A stretch of 64,000 bases of DNA from Ketobacter sp. (GCF_003671495.1 NZ_RCHN01000029.1:35599-99598), one strand, 5' to 3'. Positions 9,119 through 18,070 are shown, numbered from the stretch's first letter. Program-made: numbers and translations. The notes: generated from the letters alone by a model not told the origin.

Positions 9119-10684
9119 TTAGTTAATGGCGGCTGGCGATTTGGCAGCCTCACGATCACGCAATATTTTGCGGTGGACTTTGCCAGCGGGCGTCTTAGGC
9201 AGCTCGCTTACAAATTCTATGTGGCGGGGAAACTCGTGTTGACTGAGTTTCTCGCGGGTGAAATTCTGCAATTCAACAATGAATTCGGCACTGGGGGCGC
9301 GATTGCTCACCACAAAGGCTTTCGCTACCTGGCCACGGGTATCATCCGGAACTCCGATTACACCGACTTCCGTAACGTTGTCGTGCTTTAACATAGTGTG
9401 TTCAATTTCGACCGCACTCATGGTCCAGCCGGCGGAAATAATCACATCGTCCGCGCGTCCGCAGTGATACAGGTAACCTTCATCGTCTAGTTTGGCGCGG
9501 TCTTTGGTGGTTTCCCAGTGATCCCGTTTCCACAGCATCAGCTCCCCCACTTCACCCGCGGCAGTGGGTGAACCGTCAGGGCGGTGCACCTCAAGCTTCA
9601 GGCCAGGCACCGGTTTGCCCAGTGATCCAGGCTTGACTTCGAAATCCTCCGCTCCAGGGTAGTTCACCAACACCACACCGATTTCCGTAGTGCCATACAT
9701 GCTGCAGGCGGGCACTTTGAAATACTGATCAATAAACTCCAGAGTGGCCGGATCAATGGGTTCACCGGTAAAGGACAGTTTGGTGAAATGAAAGGTGAAT
9801 GCGTCTGCCTGGCCGGTGTTCTTCATCATGCGGTAATGCGTGGCCGCAGCGGACATATTGGTAATTTTGAAATCCTGCAGAGCCCGCATCAGGCGCACCG
9901 CGTCAAAGCGCCCGGCAAAGGTGCCGGTGGTCACACCCAGGGCCAGTGGTGCCAGGGTACCGTGCCAGAGTCCGTGCCCCCAGGCCGGGGACGAAGGGCA
10001 AAAATACTCATCGCCCGGGCGGATACCGGTGCCATACAAGGCTGCAAACATCAGGGTGACGATGGCTTTGTGAGTGTGTTTAACCGCAGCAGGCAGCTCG
10101 CGGGTGGTGCCGGATGTGTACTGAAACACCGCCAGGTCATTGGCTTTGGTTTTGGGCTCGTAACGGGATGGGTATTTGGCGATGTCATCCAACAATGCTT
10201 GATCCGCCACGATCACACGCAAACCGTCGATTTCCCGTGCCAGTTCTGCTTTCTCCCCATTGGTGATGAGGATGGTGGGCTTGCAGTCGTCAATACGGAG
10301 CCGTAAGGCATCCGGCCCGAACAGGGTAAACAAAGGTACGCTGATGGCGCCGGTCTGCATGGCACCGAACAGGCACACATAGAATGGCAGTGACGGCTCC
10401 AGCATGAACGCAATGCGATCACCGGGTTGAACTTCATTGTCATCCAGCCAGTGGGCAAATTGCGCAGCGCCGGAGGCCAGCTGGTCAAAACTGAGAATTT
10501 CATCACTGCCGTCGGATTTGGCAATGCGTACTGCTGCCCGGCCGGACCCGTCTGCGTGGCGGGTAATGCATTCGTGGGCAATATTGAGATGTTCTTTGTC
10601 ACCATCGAAAAGTTCCCACAACGCAGTGGAATTCGCATGGGCTTGGGCATCTGCGTAGGTGGTGTATTCCGTGAGCTTTGCCAT
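9119..10684 (-). CDS. AMP-dependent acyl-CoA synthetase with variant P-loop
   Basis: ANL-superfamily acid:CoA ligase of 521 residues, closest in style to acetyl-CoA and medium-chain acyl-CoA synthetases. The phosphate loop at about 190-203 reads TSGTTRELPAAVKH, in place of the usual TSGTTGxPKG. YGTTEIG and the lid motif GRADDVIISAG are normal, and the terminal KTPAGKVHRK carries the catalytic lysine. AGGTGA precedes the ATG. It is the promoter-proximal gene of the minus run, divergent from the IclR gene across 237 bases, so IclR is a good candidate for its control. The loop variant may be a feature of a subfamily rather than a defect, since all other motifs are intact. Confidence 0.92.
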   Translation of the reverse strand: MAKLTEYTTYADAQAHANSTALWELFDGDKEHLNIAHECITRHADGSGRAAVRIAKSDGSDEILSFDQLASGAAQFAHWLDDNEVQPGDRIAFMLEPSLPFYVCLFGAMQTGAISVPLFTLFGPDALRLRIDDCKPTILITNGEKAELAREIDGLRVIVADQALLDDIAKYPSRYEPKTKANDLAVFQYTSGTTRELPAAVKHTHKAIVTLMFAALYGTGIRPGDEYFCPSSPAWGHGLWHGTLAPLALGVTTGTFAGRFDAVRLMRALQDFKITNMSAAATHYRMMKNTGQADAFTFHFTKLSFTGEPIDPATLEFIDQYFKVPACSMYGTTEIGVVLVNYPGAEDFEVKPGSLGKPVPGLKLEVHRPDGSPTAAGEVGELMLWKRDHWETTKDRAKLDDEGYLYHCGRADDVIISAGWTMSAVEIEHTMLKHDNVTEVGVIGVPDDTRGQVAKAFVVSNRAPSAEFIVELQNFTREKLSQHEFPRHIEFVSELPKTPAGKVHRKILRDREAAKSPAAIN

Positions 10685-10825
10685 TCAATCACCTGGTTAT
10701 TGTTATCAGTTTCTAGCGCCCCAAAGCAGATCGTCGTTGTTCGAATCCGGGTGGTTTTGGGCCGTAATTCATCGTGTAAAAACAATGCCACGAAAAAAAA
10801 GTGTTGTAAATATAGAAACAGATTT

Positions 10826-10840
10826 TATATATTGAATATG
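10826..10840. promoter_or_regulatory. AT-rich possible operator upstream of IclR gene
   Basis: TATATATTGAATATG lies between the divergent ligase and IclR genes. It resembles the perfect palindrome TTCAATATATTGAA at 39210-39223. IclR-family proteins usually bind AT-rich palindromes near their own promoter. The AT-richness makes chance similarity possible. Confidence 0.3.
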
Positions 10841-10921
10841 AAGAGGGGTGATGTCATAATGGTAAAAATTCTGACTCAGCGCTAATTACAGTAAAAACAA
10901 AGGACTACACAGGGGACCCCA

Positions 10922-11734
10922 ATGACGCAACATTCCACCCAGGCCATGACGAGCGACAAAAAACTCGCCAACGCCCTGAAAGAAAGTAAAGCTCCCGCCA
11001 TTTCCCGCGCCGCTGCCATACTCCGGCTGCTTGGCAAAAGCGATACGCCGATGGGTCTACAGGCCATCGCACGTTCCCTCAACCTGGTTCCCAGCACCTG
11101 TCTTTATGTGCTGCGCGCACTGGTGGATGAGGAGTTCGTTGCATTTGACCCCGACACCAAACGCTATTCCCTGGAGGCAGGAGTCCTCACCCTGGCCCGG
11201 CACTGGCTGCGTCGAAACCAATTCACTGATTTGGCCCAGCCCGAACTCAATCGCATCAGCCAGGAATTCGATTGCACGGTGCTCGGCGTCAACATCGTCG
11301 GGCTGGAGCACATCATTGTGGTCGCCATTTCCCAGGCCGGAAACAACTTCCAGCTGAGTGCCCAGGTGGGTAGCCGTTTTCCTGCTTTGATCAGTGCCAC
11401 CGGTCGTTGCATTGCCGCTTTTGGCAATTACACCCACGAAGAGCTGGAAGAAAAATTCAACACCCTGCGTTGGGATGATCCGCCCTCCTTCGAGGAATGG
11501 ATGGCGCAAATTGAGAAGGTGCGCACGGATGGCTACGCGGTCGATGAAGGTAATTACATCTCCGGCGTGACGGTTGTGGCAGCCCCGGTATGGAAAACCC
11601 GGGAGAAGCTCAGTCACGCAATGGTTGCCATCGGTATCAGCAGCACCCTGAACCGAAACGGGTTACCTGCCCTGCAAAATGCGCTTCTAAAGAGCGCCCA
11701 GATGCTGTCAAACCAACTCAGCGGTGAATTCTAA
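10922..11734 (+). CDS. IclR-family transcriptional regulator
   Basis: Regulator of 270 residues with a winged helix-turn-helix at about 27-88 (the AISRAAAILRLLG and GLQAIARSLNLVPSTCLYVLRALV region). An IclR ligand-binding domain follows to the end. AGGGG lies 7 bases before the ATG. It is transcribed away from the acyl-CoA ligase run at 10684 and so probably controls it and itself. IclR proteins often sense aromatic or other carboxylic acids and can act as repressor or activator; which applies here is not visible. It converges with the dehydratase gene at 11801, and a long hairpin separates them. Confidence 0.93.
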   Translation: MTQHSTQAMTSDKKLANALKESKAPAISRAAAILRLLGKSDTPMGLQAIARSLNLVPSTCLYVLRALVDEEFVAFDPDTKRYSLEAGVLTLARHWLRRNQFTDLAQPELNRISQEFDCTVLGVNIVGLEHIIVVAISQAGNNFQLSAQVGSRFPALISATGRCIAAFGNYTHEELEEKFNTLRWDDPPSFEEWMAQIEKVRTDGYAVDEGNYISGVTVVAAPVWKTREKLSHAMVAIGISSTLNRNGLPALQNALLKSAQMLSNQLSGEF

Positions 11735-11743
11735 CCAACCGTC

Positions 11744-11770
11744 GAGCGCTGCTGATGTTCAGTAGCGCTC
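11744..11770 (+). terminator. Hairpin between convergent IclR and dehydratase genes
   Basis: 12-bp stem GAGCGCTGCTGA / TCAGTAGCGCTC with one G-T pair and a 3-base loop, 10 bases past the IclR stop. There is no immediate T-run on the plus strand; a run of seven T lies about 30 bases further on. It probably acts as a terminator or 3'-end stabiliser. Confidence 0.5.
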
Positions 11771-11800
11771 AACGACACCCTCATTGGCTTATTATCTTCG

Positions 11801-12967
11801 CTATTTTTTTGGCAGTTCCACTTCCGCCGTGGCGGTCGCCATCACATGGCCCAGTTGGTTGGTCATTTTGCATTTCACCTGAACGATATTACGACCGTCC
11901 TCATCGGTGGACTTCTCCACAATGGTGCCGGTCATGATGGTGCTGTCGCCGGTGAACGCGGGGCCGCGGTAGGACGAATTGCAGTGGACAACCTGGCCCC
12001 ACTCCCCGGCCCATCCACTCAGGTAGTCCAGAATCCAGGCGCCCATGGAGGCACCATAGCCATAGCCCCGGGGCATGCCGATCTTACGGGCGTATTCCGG
12101 GAAAAGGTGACCCCGTGATGGGCCAAAGTAGGCACCGTCAGTCCACTCCGGGTTATCCTTCTCCATCACTGGGTCATTTTCATAACCGGCCATTTCCTCA
12201 GTGAAACCCATGCCCGCCAGATCGTAACCGGGTCGATTGGTTGTGCCCCATATAGTGAATGGGTAGGCGCGCCACTCGGTGGTGAAACTGGCGATGCTGT
12301 GCGGGCCAATTACGCGCACCGGCAGTTCCGAGTTCACTTCCACGTCATCCCAGTAACGTTTGCCGTGACCAAGTTCGTGCATCATCTTGATGTATTCGTA
12401 TTTCTTGTCTTCCAGCTCCTTGAGGGCTTCCGGGGTCCATACTGGATCGTCTGTGTTGTCCGCCATGGCCCCCATTTCCACGGCCAGATCCGCGCGATAG
12501 CGAATGGTGGTGGAGCGTTGTTTGGCAACAAAATCACCGTTCTGGTTGTAGTAATTGTTATCGCCCCGCTGGAAACAGGTGGGGCCGGCAAACTTGGTGT
12601 CTTTTACTACGTAATCAAACGGAATCTTTTCATTGGTGATCCAGTCACCGGCGAACATTTTTGGGCCGTAGAACCACCATTCGTCGCCGCCGAAAATGAG
12701 GTGGGATTCGGGGATCATGCCGACGCAGGCCGGGCCGGCACCATGGCCGTCGTCGGTTGCCACCGCAAATGACTGCGGGGCTACCAGGCGCCCGTAGCGG
12801 CTCTCGGCAGCAAAATCATGGTCGTAGTGCAGCAGGTTGGGATAGTGCATTGCCTGTGCCCAGCGCCGAAAATCATTGTTGTTCAGGGGTTCCTTCATGC
12901 TGGCCGGTGCAATGGGCTTGCCCATGTGGTTATCAAGATCGGAACAGTCCAGAATTTTATCGCTCAT
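11801..12967 (-). CDS. FAS1-like/MaoC-type double hot-dog dehydratase
   Basis: Second enzyme of the same kind as 7956-9080, 388 residues from the chosen ATG. N-terminal hot dog: NNNDFRRWAQAMHYPN near the start and GGDEWWFYGPKMFAGD further in. C-terminal hot dog: YGYGASMGAWILDYLSGWAGEWG, which aligns with the YDYGPERCSWLTH block of the other copy. GGAG lies 6 bases before the ATG at 12967; the frame extends four codons to a TTG. It is 27 bases downstream of the beta-propeller gene and probably co-transcribed with it. The two copies are clearly diverged, suggesting different CoA thioester substrates or subunits of one heteromer. Confidence 0.82.
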   Translation of the reverse strand: MSDKILDCSDLDNHMGKPIAPASMKEPLNNNDFRRWAQAMHYPNLLHYDHDFAAESRYGRLVAPQSFAVATDDGHGAGPACVGMIPESHLIFGGDEWWFYGPKMFAGDWITNEKIPFDYVVKDTKFAGPTCFQRGDNNYYNQNGDFVAKQRSTTIRYRADLAVEMGAMADNTDDPVWTPEALKELEDKKYEYIKMMHELGHGKRYWDDVEVNSELPVRVIGPHSIASFTTEWRAYPFTIWGTTNRPGYDLAGMGFTEEMAGYENDPVMEKDNPEWTDGAYFGPSRGHLFPEYARKIGMPRGYGYGASMGAWILDYLSGWAGEWGQVVHCNSSYRGPAFTGDSTIMTGTIVEKSTDEDGRNIVQVKCKMTNQLGHVMATATAEVELPKK

Positions 12968-12994
12968 GCGGTTCTCCAAATAAAAATCGATTAG

Positions 12995-14599
12995 TCAATG
13001 GGTGGGCAGGCCTGGTTGCAGTTTCAGAACACTGCCCTCCGCATCGGCAGAGATATAGAGTTCACCATTGAGGCCTTCGGCAATATCTGCAAAGGGCCCC
13101 ATGGGCCCGGACAGGACGCCAATGGGCCCGAGAAATTTTGGGGTTACGCCGGGTGGTGCGCCCACCGGTAATTGGGTGGCGATGCTGTGCCGGGTTCCGG
13201 TAGTGAGGTTAAACTGAATCAACTCCTTGCTCCCCACATCCACAATGTACAAGTGCTCACCCGTGGCCAGGATGCCCTGGGGTGAACGCAGACCGTCCAC
13301 CACCGTCTGCGGCCCTTTACCGGTGACTTTGATGACTCGGCCGGCGCCCTCTTCGGCCACCAGAATGGTGTCGCCACTGACCGCGACACCGCTTGGCCCT
13401 GCCAGTCCGTCCAGCAAGGTTTCGACGTTTCCGGCGGTGACCGCCAATACGCGGCCACGGCCTTTTTCCGCAACCACCGCGGTACCCCGGCTGGTTAAGG
13501 CGATGCCATACAGCTGATCGAACCCGTCTGCCAACACGGTGTGTTCCTGCTTCGCAGGGGACCAAAGTGACACCTGACCATTGGCGGTGGTGACCATGTA
13601 CTCAGACGATCCCACCGCAGCCACACCCCGGGTATAACCGGGGAAGCCCGGCGTAAACAGCATACCAGCCGGTTGCAGTGGGCCCCCTGACGGTAAGGTA
13701 TAAGTGAAGCCCCCGTCGGCAACGAACAGCAGTCCATCCGGATCCACTGCCAGACCCAGCGGCCAGTTCAAGCCGTCCGGCACCAGGGACTGCACTTGTC
13801 CATTGGCAAGGACTTCGTTGATCTGCCCGGAAATACTGGAAACGAACAGTCGATCTCCAACAAAGGTGAGGTTGTCCAAACCGGGGGCGATGTTGGCCAG
13901 TACCGATTGCGCTCCGGTGCGGGGATCAATGCGTAACACCTGCCCACTGGCCACCTGGGTGGAAACGATGTAGCCCTCTGCATCGAACTTGACGGCGTCC
14001 GGTACGCCCAGGTTCCTGGCAACCACCTCAGGTGCACCGCCATCGGGATGGACGCGCCAGATTTCATTGGCCCCCATGACCGGGAAATACAGCAACCCGT
14101 CAGGCCCTACCTCCATGGCGTTGGGCAAGGGAACGTTTTCCAGGATGACCCGTGGGGCGCCGCCGTGCAGATCCAGCTCCAGAATGCGGCCATCGGGCCT
14201 GCACTCCCCCGCAAACAACCGGCCCTGGTGGATGGTGATGGGGTTGGCACAAGGCAAGTCTGCGCACACGACTTTTGCGATGCCGTTTGGGCTCAGGATG
14301 CTGACCCGGCCTTCGGTGATTTCGGTGGCGAAAATATTGCCTTGGGCATCGAACACCAGATCGTCGGGGGCAACGATGTCCCCTCCTTTTGGGCTGATGG
14401 TTTCGATGTGTCCGTGGTGGATGTCGATAGCACTGATCTGGCTGCCCGATACCTGGGCTACGTAAATGCGCCCGTCCGGGCCGGTACGGATTCCGTTGGC
14501 ACCAAACAGCCGGCTGGGTGGGGTCAGCCGTTCAAGCGTCCAGCCCTGCGCCAGAGTTGCGCGGACTTCGGGCGCATAGCGACTATTCATTGAGGTCAT
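12995..14599 (-). CDS. NHL/SMP-30-like beta-propeller protein
   Basis: 534-residue protein made of repeated blades containing GPDGxxY, DAQGNIF, DPDGLLF and similar turns, as in NHL, SMP-30/gluconolactonase and strictosidine-synthase-like propellers. No signal peptide is visible at the N-terminus (MTSMNSRYAPEV), so it is probably cytoplasmic. GGGGAG lies about 11 bases before the first ATG. It is first in a two-gene unit with the dehydratase, and its promoter region faces that of the ligase at 14891. A lactonase role would fit a pathway with a Baeyer-Villiger enzyme, since SMP-30 relatives open lactones. That is inference; other propellers of this type only bind ligands. Confidence 0.75.
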   Translation of the reverse strand: MTSMNSRYAPEVRATLAQGWTLERLTPPSRLFGANGIRTGPDGRIYVAQVSGSQISAIDIHHGHIETISPKGGDIVAPDDLVFDAQGNIFATEITEGRVSILSPNGIAKVVCADLPCANPITIHQGRLFAGECRPDGRILELDLHGGAPRVILENVPLPNAMEVGPDGLLYFPVMGANEIWRVHPDGGAPEVVARNLGVPDAVKFDAEGYIVSTQVASGQVLRIDPRTGAQSVLANIAPGLDNLTFVGDRLFVSSISGQINEVLANGQVQSLVPDGLNWPLGLAVDPDGLLFVADGGFTYTLPSGGPLQPAGMLFTPGFPGYTRGVAAVGSSEYMVTTANGQVSLWSPAKQEHTVLADGFDQLYGIALTSRGTAVVAEKGRGRVLAVTAGNVETLLDGLAGPSGVAVSGDTILVAEEGAGRVIKVTGKGPQTVVDGLRSPQGILATGEHLYIVDVGSKELIQFNLTTGTRHSIATQLPVGAPPGVTPKFLGPIGVLSGPMGPFADIAEGLNGELYISADAEGSVLKLQPGLPTH

Positions 14600-14803
14600 G
14601 GTGAAATCAGCTCCCCTGGTTTCTGGTTATTGTTCTTCTTTTGGTTCTTCCGGTTATTTCTCCAAGGGACAACAACATCACAGGTTACCCCTCTGTTTTC
14701 CTCGATAGCTGATGGGCCGAGTGCCCGCTGGCGCTTATTTAATTGTTGATTTTGTTATGAATATTGATTAGCCCGTGGCTTCCGGAGCAGTTCCGCTGGC
14801 GGC

Positions 14804-14809
14804 TATAAT
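14804..14809 (+). promoter_or_regulatory. -10 box of the ligase promoter
   Basis: Perfect TATAAT 82 bases before the ligase ATG at 14891. No good -35 box is found 16-18 bases upstream, suggesting the promoter may need an activator. The variant operator at 14813 follows directly. Confidence 0.5.
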
Positions 14810-14812
14810 AAT

Positions 14813-14826
14813 CAACACTTGTGTTC
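14813..14826. promoter_or_regulatory. Variant operator with N6 spacer, ligase promoter
   Basis: CAACACTTGTGTTC contains the palindrome AACACTTGTGTT and starts 4 bases after a TATAAT box, the same placement as the exact operator at 5237. Relative to CAAC-ACT-GTTG it looks like a 3-base expansion of the centre. The site at 27326 shows the same change. Confidence 0.45.
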
Positions 14827-14890
14827 ATTTGTGGTCAAATGGTATCGTAACGACATAGCAAAAAACAATATCTATGGAGCACTTTTTGTC

Positions 14891-16519
14891 ATGCAATCCG
14901 CAGTGAAGGATGGGCGCAGAACTCTGGTTGGCAGATCGGTTCGGTGGGATGAAGAGCAGGCGAAAGCCGCCTATGAACGGGGCTACTGGACCCACGAAAC
15001 GCTGGCCGATTCCCTGCAGCGCATTGCAGCCCAGGAGCCTGATCGGGTGCTCGTGATTGAGGGCAGCGTTCGCCTGTCTGCCGGTGAGCTGTACGAGCGT
15101 GCGCGCACCCTGGCCCGGGTGATGGCAGCGGGCCACCACGAGGGCAGCGTGGTGTCGTTTATGCTCCCCAATTGGCATGAAGCGGCGGTGATTTATCTGG
15201 CTGCGACGATGGCCGGCATGGTGGCCAACCCGATCCTGCCATCGTTGCGTGAGCATGATCTGCGCTTTATGTTGAAGGATATGTCCTGCCGGATGATTTT
15301 CATTCCAGAGCAGTTCCGCAATCACCATTATGCCGAAATGCTGTCACACGTTGTCGAGCAGTTGGCGTCACCTCCGCAGGTGGTCGTGCTGCGGGGTAAT
15401 CCCCATAAATTCACTGCCTTCGACAGTCTGTTTGAGAACGCACCGGAGCAGGCTCTGCCCATTGTGGAGGCCGATGCAGTGCGGATGATCATGTATACGT
15501 CCGGCACCACCGGTAACCCGAAAGGCGTGATGCACAGTCACAACTCCATCCACGCGCTGATCAAACAGATTGGCGAACATTGGCGGGTGGAGCCCGGAGA
15601 TAAATTTTTGGTGGCGTCACCGATCAGCCATATCGGAGGCTCAATTTATGCGTTCGAGTGCCCTCTTCTGTTGGGCGCAACGGCGGTGTTGATGGAGCAT
15701 TGGAACCCTGACCAGGCCGTTACATTATTGCAGTCAGAAGGCTGTACCCATTTTGCCGGGGCTACGCCATTTTTGGTGCAGACTCTGGCCGCTGCCCGCA
15801 AACAGCAGACCCGGTTACCCAGCTTGAAACTGTTCGTGTGTGGTGGCGCATCGGTGCCGGCGTCACTGATCCGCGAGGCTGATGACTACTTTGAACGTGC
15901 CGCGGTGACCCGGGTGTATGGGTCCACCGAGGTCCCGGTGATGACCGTTGGCGCCGTGGGGGATGTTGATCATGCCGCGGAGACCGATGGCCAGCCCGGT
16001 ATCGCTCAGGTGAGGCTTGCTGGCATCGAGAACGCAACGGCCGACAGTGGTGAAGTGATTGCCAAAGGGCCACAAATGCTGGTGGGCTATGTGCATGCCG
16101 AAGATGAGGCCAGTGTGTTCGATGAAAACGGCTTCTTCCGCACCGGGGATCTTGGTCGCTGGGTGGATCAGAATTATCTGGTCATTGTGGGTCGAGCCAA
16201 GGACATCATTATCCGCCATGGTGAAAACATTGCCCCCAAGGAGATCGAAGATCTGCTGGTCAATCTGGCGGAGATCGCTGAGATTGCGATCGTCGGCCTA
16301 CCCGATCCGAAAACCGGAGAAAGGGCCTGTGCTGTGATTGTGCCGGCCGGGGATGCCACGCCCACGGTCTCTGACCTGGCTGATTTCCTGCTGCGCCAGG
16401 GTGTCGCCAAATTCAAGTTTCCGGAACAGGTAGCCATCTGGAAAGCATTACCCAAAAATGATGCCGGTAAGGTGTTGAAGCACAAGATTCGTCAAACGTT
16501 GCTGCAGGCAGAGGCCTAG
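14891..16519 (+). CDS. AMP-dependent acyl-CoA synthetase/ligase
   Basis: ANL-superfamily ligase, 542 residues from the ATG at 14891. The phosphate loop YTSGTTGNPKGV is at about 203-214. YGSTEVP marks the adenine site, GDLGRW the hinge, and GRAKDIIIRHGENIAPKEIE the lid. The catalytic lysine is in PKNDAGKVLKH near the C-terminus. I chose ATG 14891 (GGAG 11 bases upstream) over a TTG 72 bases upstream, because the extra residues are not typical of the family and would overlap the -10/operator region. It stands alone between the divergent propeller gene and a convergent amidohydrolase. Substrate unknown. Confidence 0.92.
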   Translation: MQSAVKDGRRTLVGRSVRWDEEQAKAAYERGYWTHETLADSLQRIAAQEPDRVLVIEGSVRLSAGELYERARTLARVMAAGHHEGSVVSFMLPNWHEAAVIYLAATMAGMVANPILPSLREHDLRFMLKDMSCRMIFIPEQFRNHHYAEMLSHVVEQLASPPQVVVLRGNPHKFTAFDSLFENAPEQALPIVEADAVRMIMYTSGTTGNPKGVMHSHNSIHALIKQIGEHWRVEPGDKFLVASPISHIGGSIYAFECPLLLGATAVLMEHWNPDQAVTLLQSEGCTHFAGATPFLVQTLAAARKQQTRLPSLKLFVCGGASVPASLIREADDYFERAAVTRVYGSTEVPVMTVGAVGDVDHAAETDGQPGIAQVRLAGIENATADSGEVIAKGPQMLVGYVHAEDEASVFDENGFFRTGDLGRWVDQNYLVIVGRAKDIIIRHGENIAPKEIEDLLVNLAEIAEIAIVGLPDPKTGERACAVIVPAGDATPTVSDLADFLLRQGVAKFKFPEQVAIWKALPKNDAGKVLKHKIRQTLLQAEA

Positions 16520-16604
16520 CGCTTCTGCTGCGCTTGGTGCTTTGACAAGGCTTGATATAGAGAGTGGGCGCTTGGCATTTCGGTAGCCTGCACGGAGCGC
16601 CCGG

Positions 16605-16632
16605 AATAAAAAATGCCGACTGGGGGTCGGCA
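16605..16632 (-). terminator. Rho-independent terminator of the amidohydrolase gene
   Basis: On the minus strand a 7-bp stem TGCCGAC / GTCGGCA with a 5-base loop is followed by TTTTTTATT. It lies about 100 bases past the amidohydrolase stop and faces the end of the ligase gene. Confidence 0.8.
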
Positions 16633-16689
16633 AAATACCAAATCCTTTCTTGATAGAAACCCATAAGACTTGGCACAAAAGATTGTTGA

Positions 16690-16718
16690 AGTGGGTCGCG
16701 GCTTGGCGTCGACCCACT
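16690..16718. repeat. Inverted repeat downstream of the amidohydrolase
   Basis: 9-base arms AGTGGGTCG / CGACCCACT separated by 11 bases, directly after the amidohydrolase stop. There is no T-run. It may be a 3'-end structure upstream of the real terminator at 16605-16632. Confidence 0.4.
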
Positions 16719-16729
16719 GTGGGTATTCC

Positions 16730-17923
16730 TTACTGCAGGGAGCCGGAACGTTCCAGCAGGCCCAACAGGTTTCCGCCCATCACTTTGCGTTGCTCTTCTT
16801 CGGTGTAGGCATCCAGTCGGTCGATGAACTGCAGCGGGCTGGCGACCCCTTCAGGGTGCGGATAGTCGCTACCGAACAGTACCTGGTCAGCGCCGACCAG
16901 ATCACGCAAACCGTCCAGGGAATCTTCATAGAAAGGAGCAACATACACGTTCTCCTTGAAGCGCTGAACCGGATCGTATTTGAATTCCTGCGGGAAAATG
17001 TTTTTGGCCTTTTCCATGGTGCGCAGCAGTTCGCCAACCCAGGCGGCGCCGTTTTCGATGGTGGCAATTTTCACATCGGGGAAACGGTCGAACACGCCGT
17101 GACAAATAAGGGCGGCACAGGTGTCTGCAATAACCCGGGCAGCAGGCTTCAGGATGTGCGAGAACGCGGAAGGCTTGAATGGTTTGTATTCGTTGCCACC
17201 CACCCACATACGAACGAACCGATCGTAACCGCTGTCGGATGCGTGCATGGATACAAAGATCTTGGATTCGTTGATGCGGGCCCAGAACGGATCAAATTCT
17301 TCGAAGCCGGGAGAGCGGGTACCGCTAATGCCGGGCACAGGCGCTGGTCGCACCAGTACTGTTTTGGCACCGTTTTTGATTGCCCAATCCAGCTCTTTAA
17401 CCGCCCAGTCGATATCCGCAAGGCTGATCACCGGGGCGGCGAAGATACGGTTTTGACGGTTGAAGGTCCATTCTTCCAGCATCCACTGGTTGAGGGAGTG
17501 CATGATCGCGCACATGGCTGGAATGTTGTATTGGCCCATGCGTTCTTCAACGGCGGAAACCAGGGTCGGAAACATCAGTGCTCCGTTCAGGCCCTGCTCA
17601 TCCAGCTCTTTTATGCGTTCTTCGCCGGTGCGCCATCCATTCTTGGGTGCGATGGGCTTGCCCATGGATTCGCGCATGGAAAGCCCTTCGGCGTTCTTGC
17701 CCATGTACCACTCCACCAGTTTGCCAGGGGCGGCAATGTGGCTGAAGGTGGGGTCGGGAATATAGTCACTGATCAGGCCACCGATCGCCAACTTGGTGCG
17801 TCCATTTACCTGTACATAGGAAACTGCGTGCTTGAATTCCTTGGGCAGGTAACGCATCAAAGCTTCGGGTGGCTCGTAAAAATGATGGTCCGCGTCATAA
17901 GTTGGATAGGGTAAGCCAGACAT
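16730..17923 (-). CDS. Amidohydrolase-family (ACMSD-like) metal-dependent hydrolase/decarboxylase
   Basis: TIM-barrel enzyme of the amidohydrolase 2 group, which holds decarboxylases and hydrolases acting on cyclic acids. From the ATG at 17923 (397 residues) it starts with YDADHHFYEPPE, where ADHH gives the first metal ligands. A central histidine lies in SMHASDSGYD, and the late metal Asp is in LFGSDYPHPEG. AAAGGTG is 6 bases before the ATG; the GTG nine bases upstream is less likely. It is a single gene with the exact operator at 17990-18000, 67 bases upstream and next to a TATAAA box. A related but distinct gene lies at 62510-63841. Decarboxylase and hydrolase roles cannot be separated by eye. 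Confidence 0.88.
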   Translation of the reverse strand: MSGLPYPTYDADHHFYEPPEALMRYLPKEFKHAVSYVQVNGRTKLAIGGLISDYIPDPTFSHIAAPGKLVEWYMGKNAEGLSMRESMGKPIAPKNGWRTGEERIKELDEQGLNGALMFPTLVSAVEERMGQYNIPAMCAIMHSLNQWMLEEWTFNRQNRIFAAPVISLADIDWAVKELDWAIKNGAKTVLVRPAPVPGISGTRSPGFEEFDPFWARINESKIFVSMHASDSGYDRFVRMWVGGNEYKPFKPSAFSHILKPAARVIADTCAALICHGVFDRFPDVKIATIENGAAWVGELLRTMEKAKNIFPQEFKYDPVQRFKENVYVAPFYEDSLDGLRDLVGADQVLFGSDYPHPEGVASPLQFIDRLDAYTEEEQRKVMGGNLLGLLERSGSLQ

Positions 17924-17989
17924 AATATTCACCTTTCATGCATTCTATTTGTTTGTAGTAGGGTATCCAAGGAAACCCCTCTAAGTCAA

Positions 17990-18000
17990 CAACACTGTTG
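17990..18000. promoter_or_regulatory. Palindromic operator, exact CAAC-N3-GTTG, amidohydrolase promoter
   Basis: CAACACTGTTG, identical to the site at 5237-5247 including the flanking AA and ATT bases. On the minus strand it begins one base downstream of TATAAA (18002-18007), so a bound protein would cover the start point of the amidohydrolase transcript. Confidence 0.7.
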
Positions 18001-18018
18001 ATTTATATTGGGCAGATT

Positions 18019-18028
18019 AACACGTGTT
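18019..18028. promoter_or_regulatory. Palindrome AACACGTGTT near the -35 region
   Basis: Perfect 10-base palindrome about 20 bases upstream of the operator and -10 of the amidohydrolase. It shares AACAC/GTGTT arms with the variant site at 14814-14825 and may be a second, weaker site for the same regulator. Confidence 0.35.
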
Positions 18029-18070
18029 CGCTTGTCTGGACAGGTACTCGGATGCAACCCAGCAAGTGAA

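Noticed and set aside
7950..9122. Plus-strand open frame of 390 codons over the FAS1-like dehydratase
   Set aside because: Antisense shadow. The minus-strand frame has recognisable hot-dog motifs and a strong ribosome site; this one has neither.
16670..17914. Plus-strand open frame of 414 codons over the amidohydrolase gene
   Set aside because: Antisense shadow. The minus strand carries the metal-site motifs, a promoter and a terminator.
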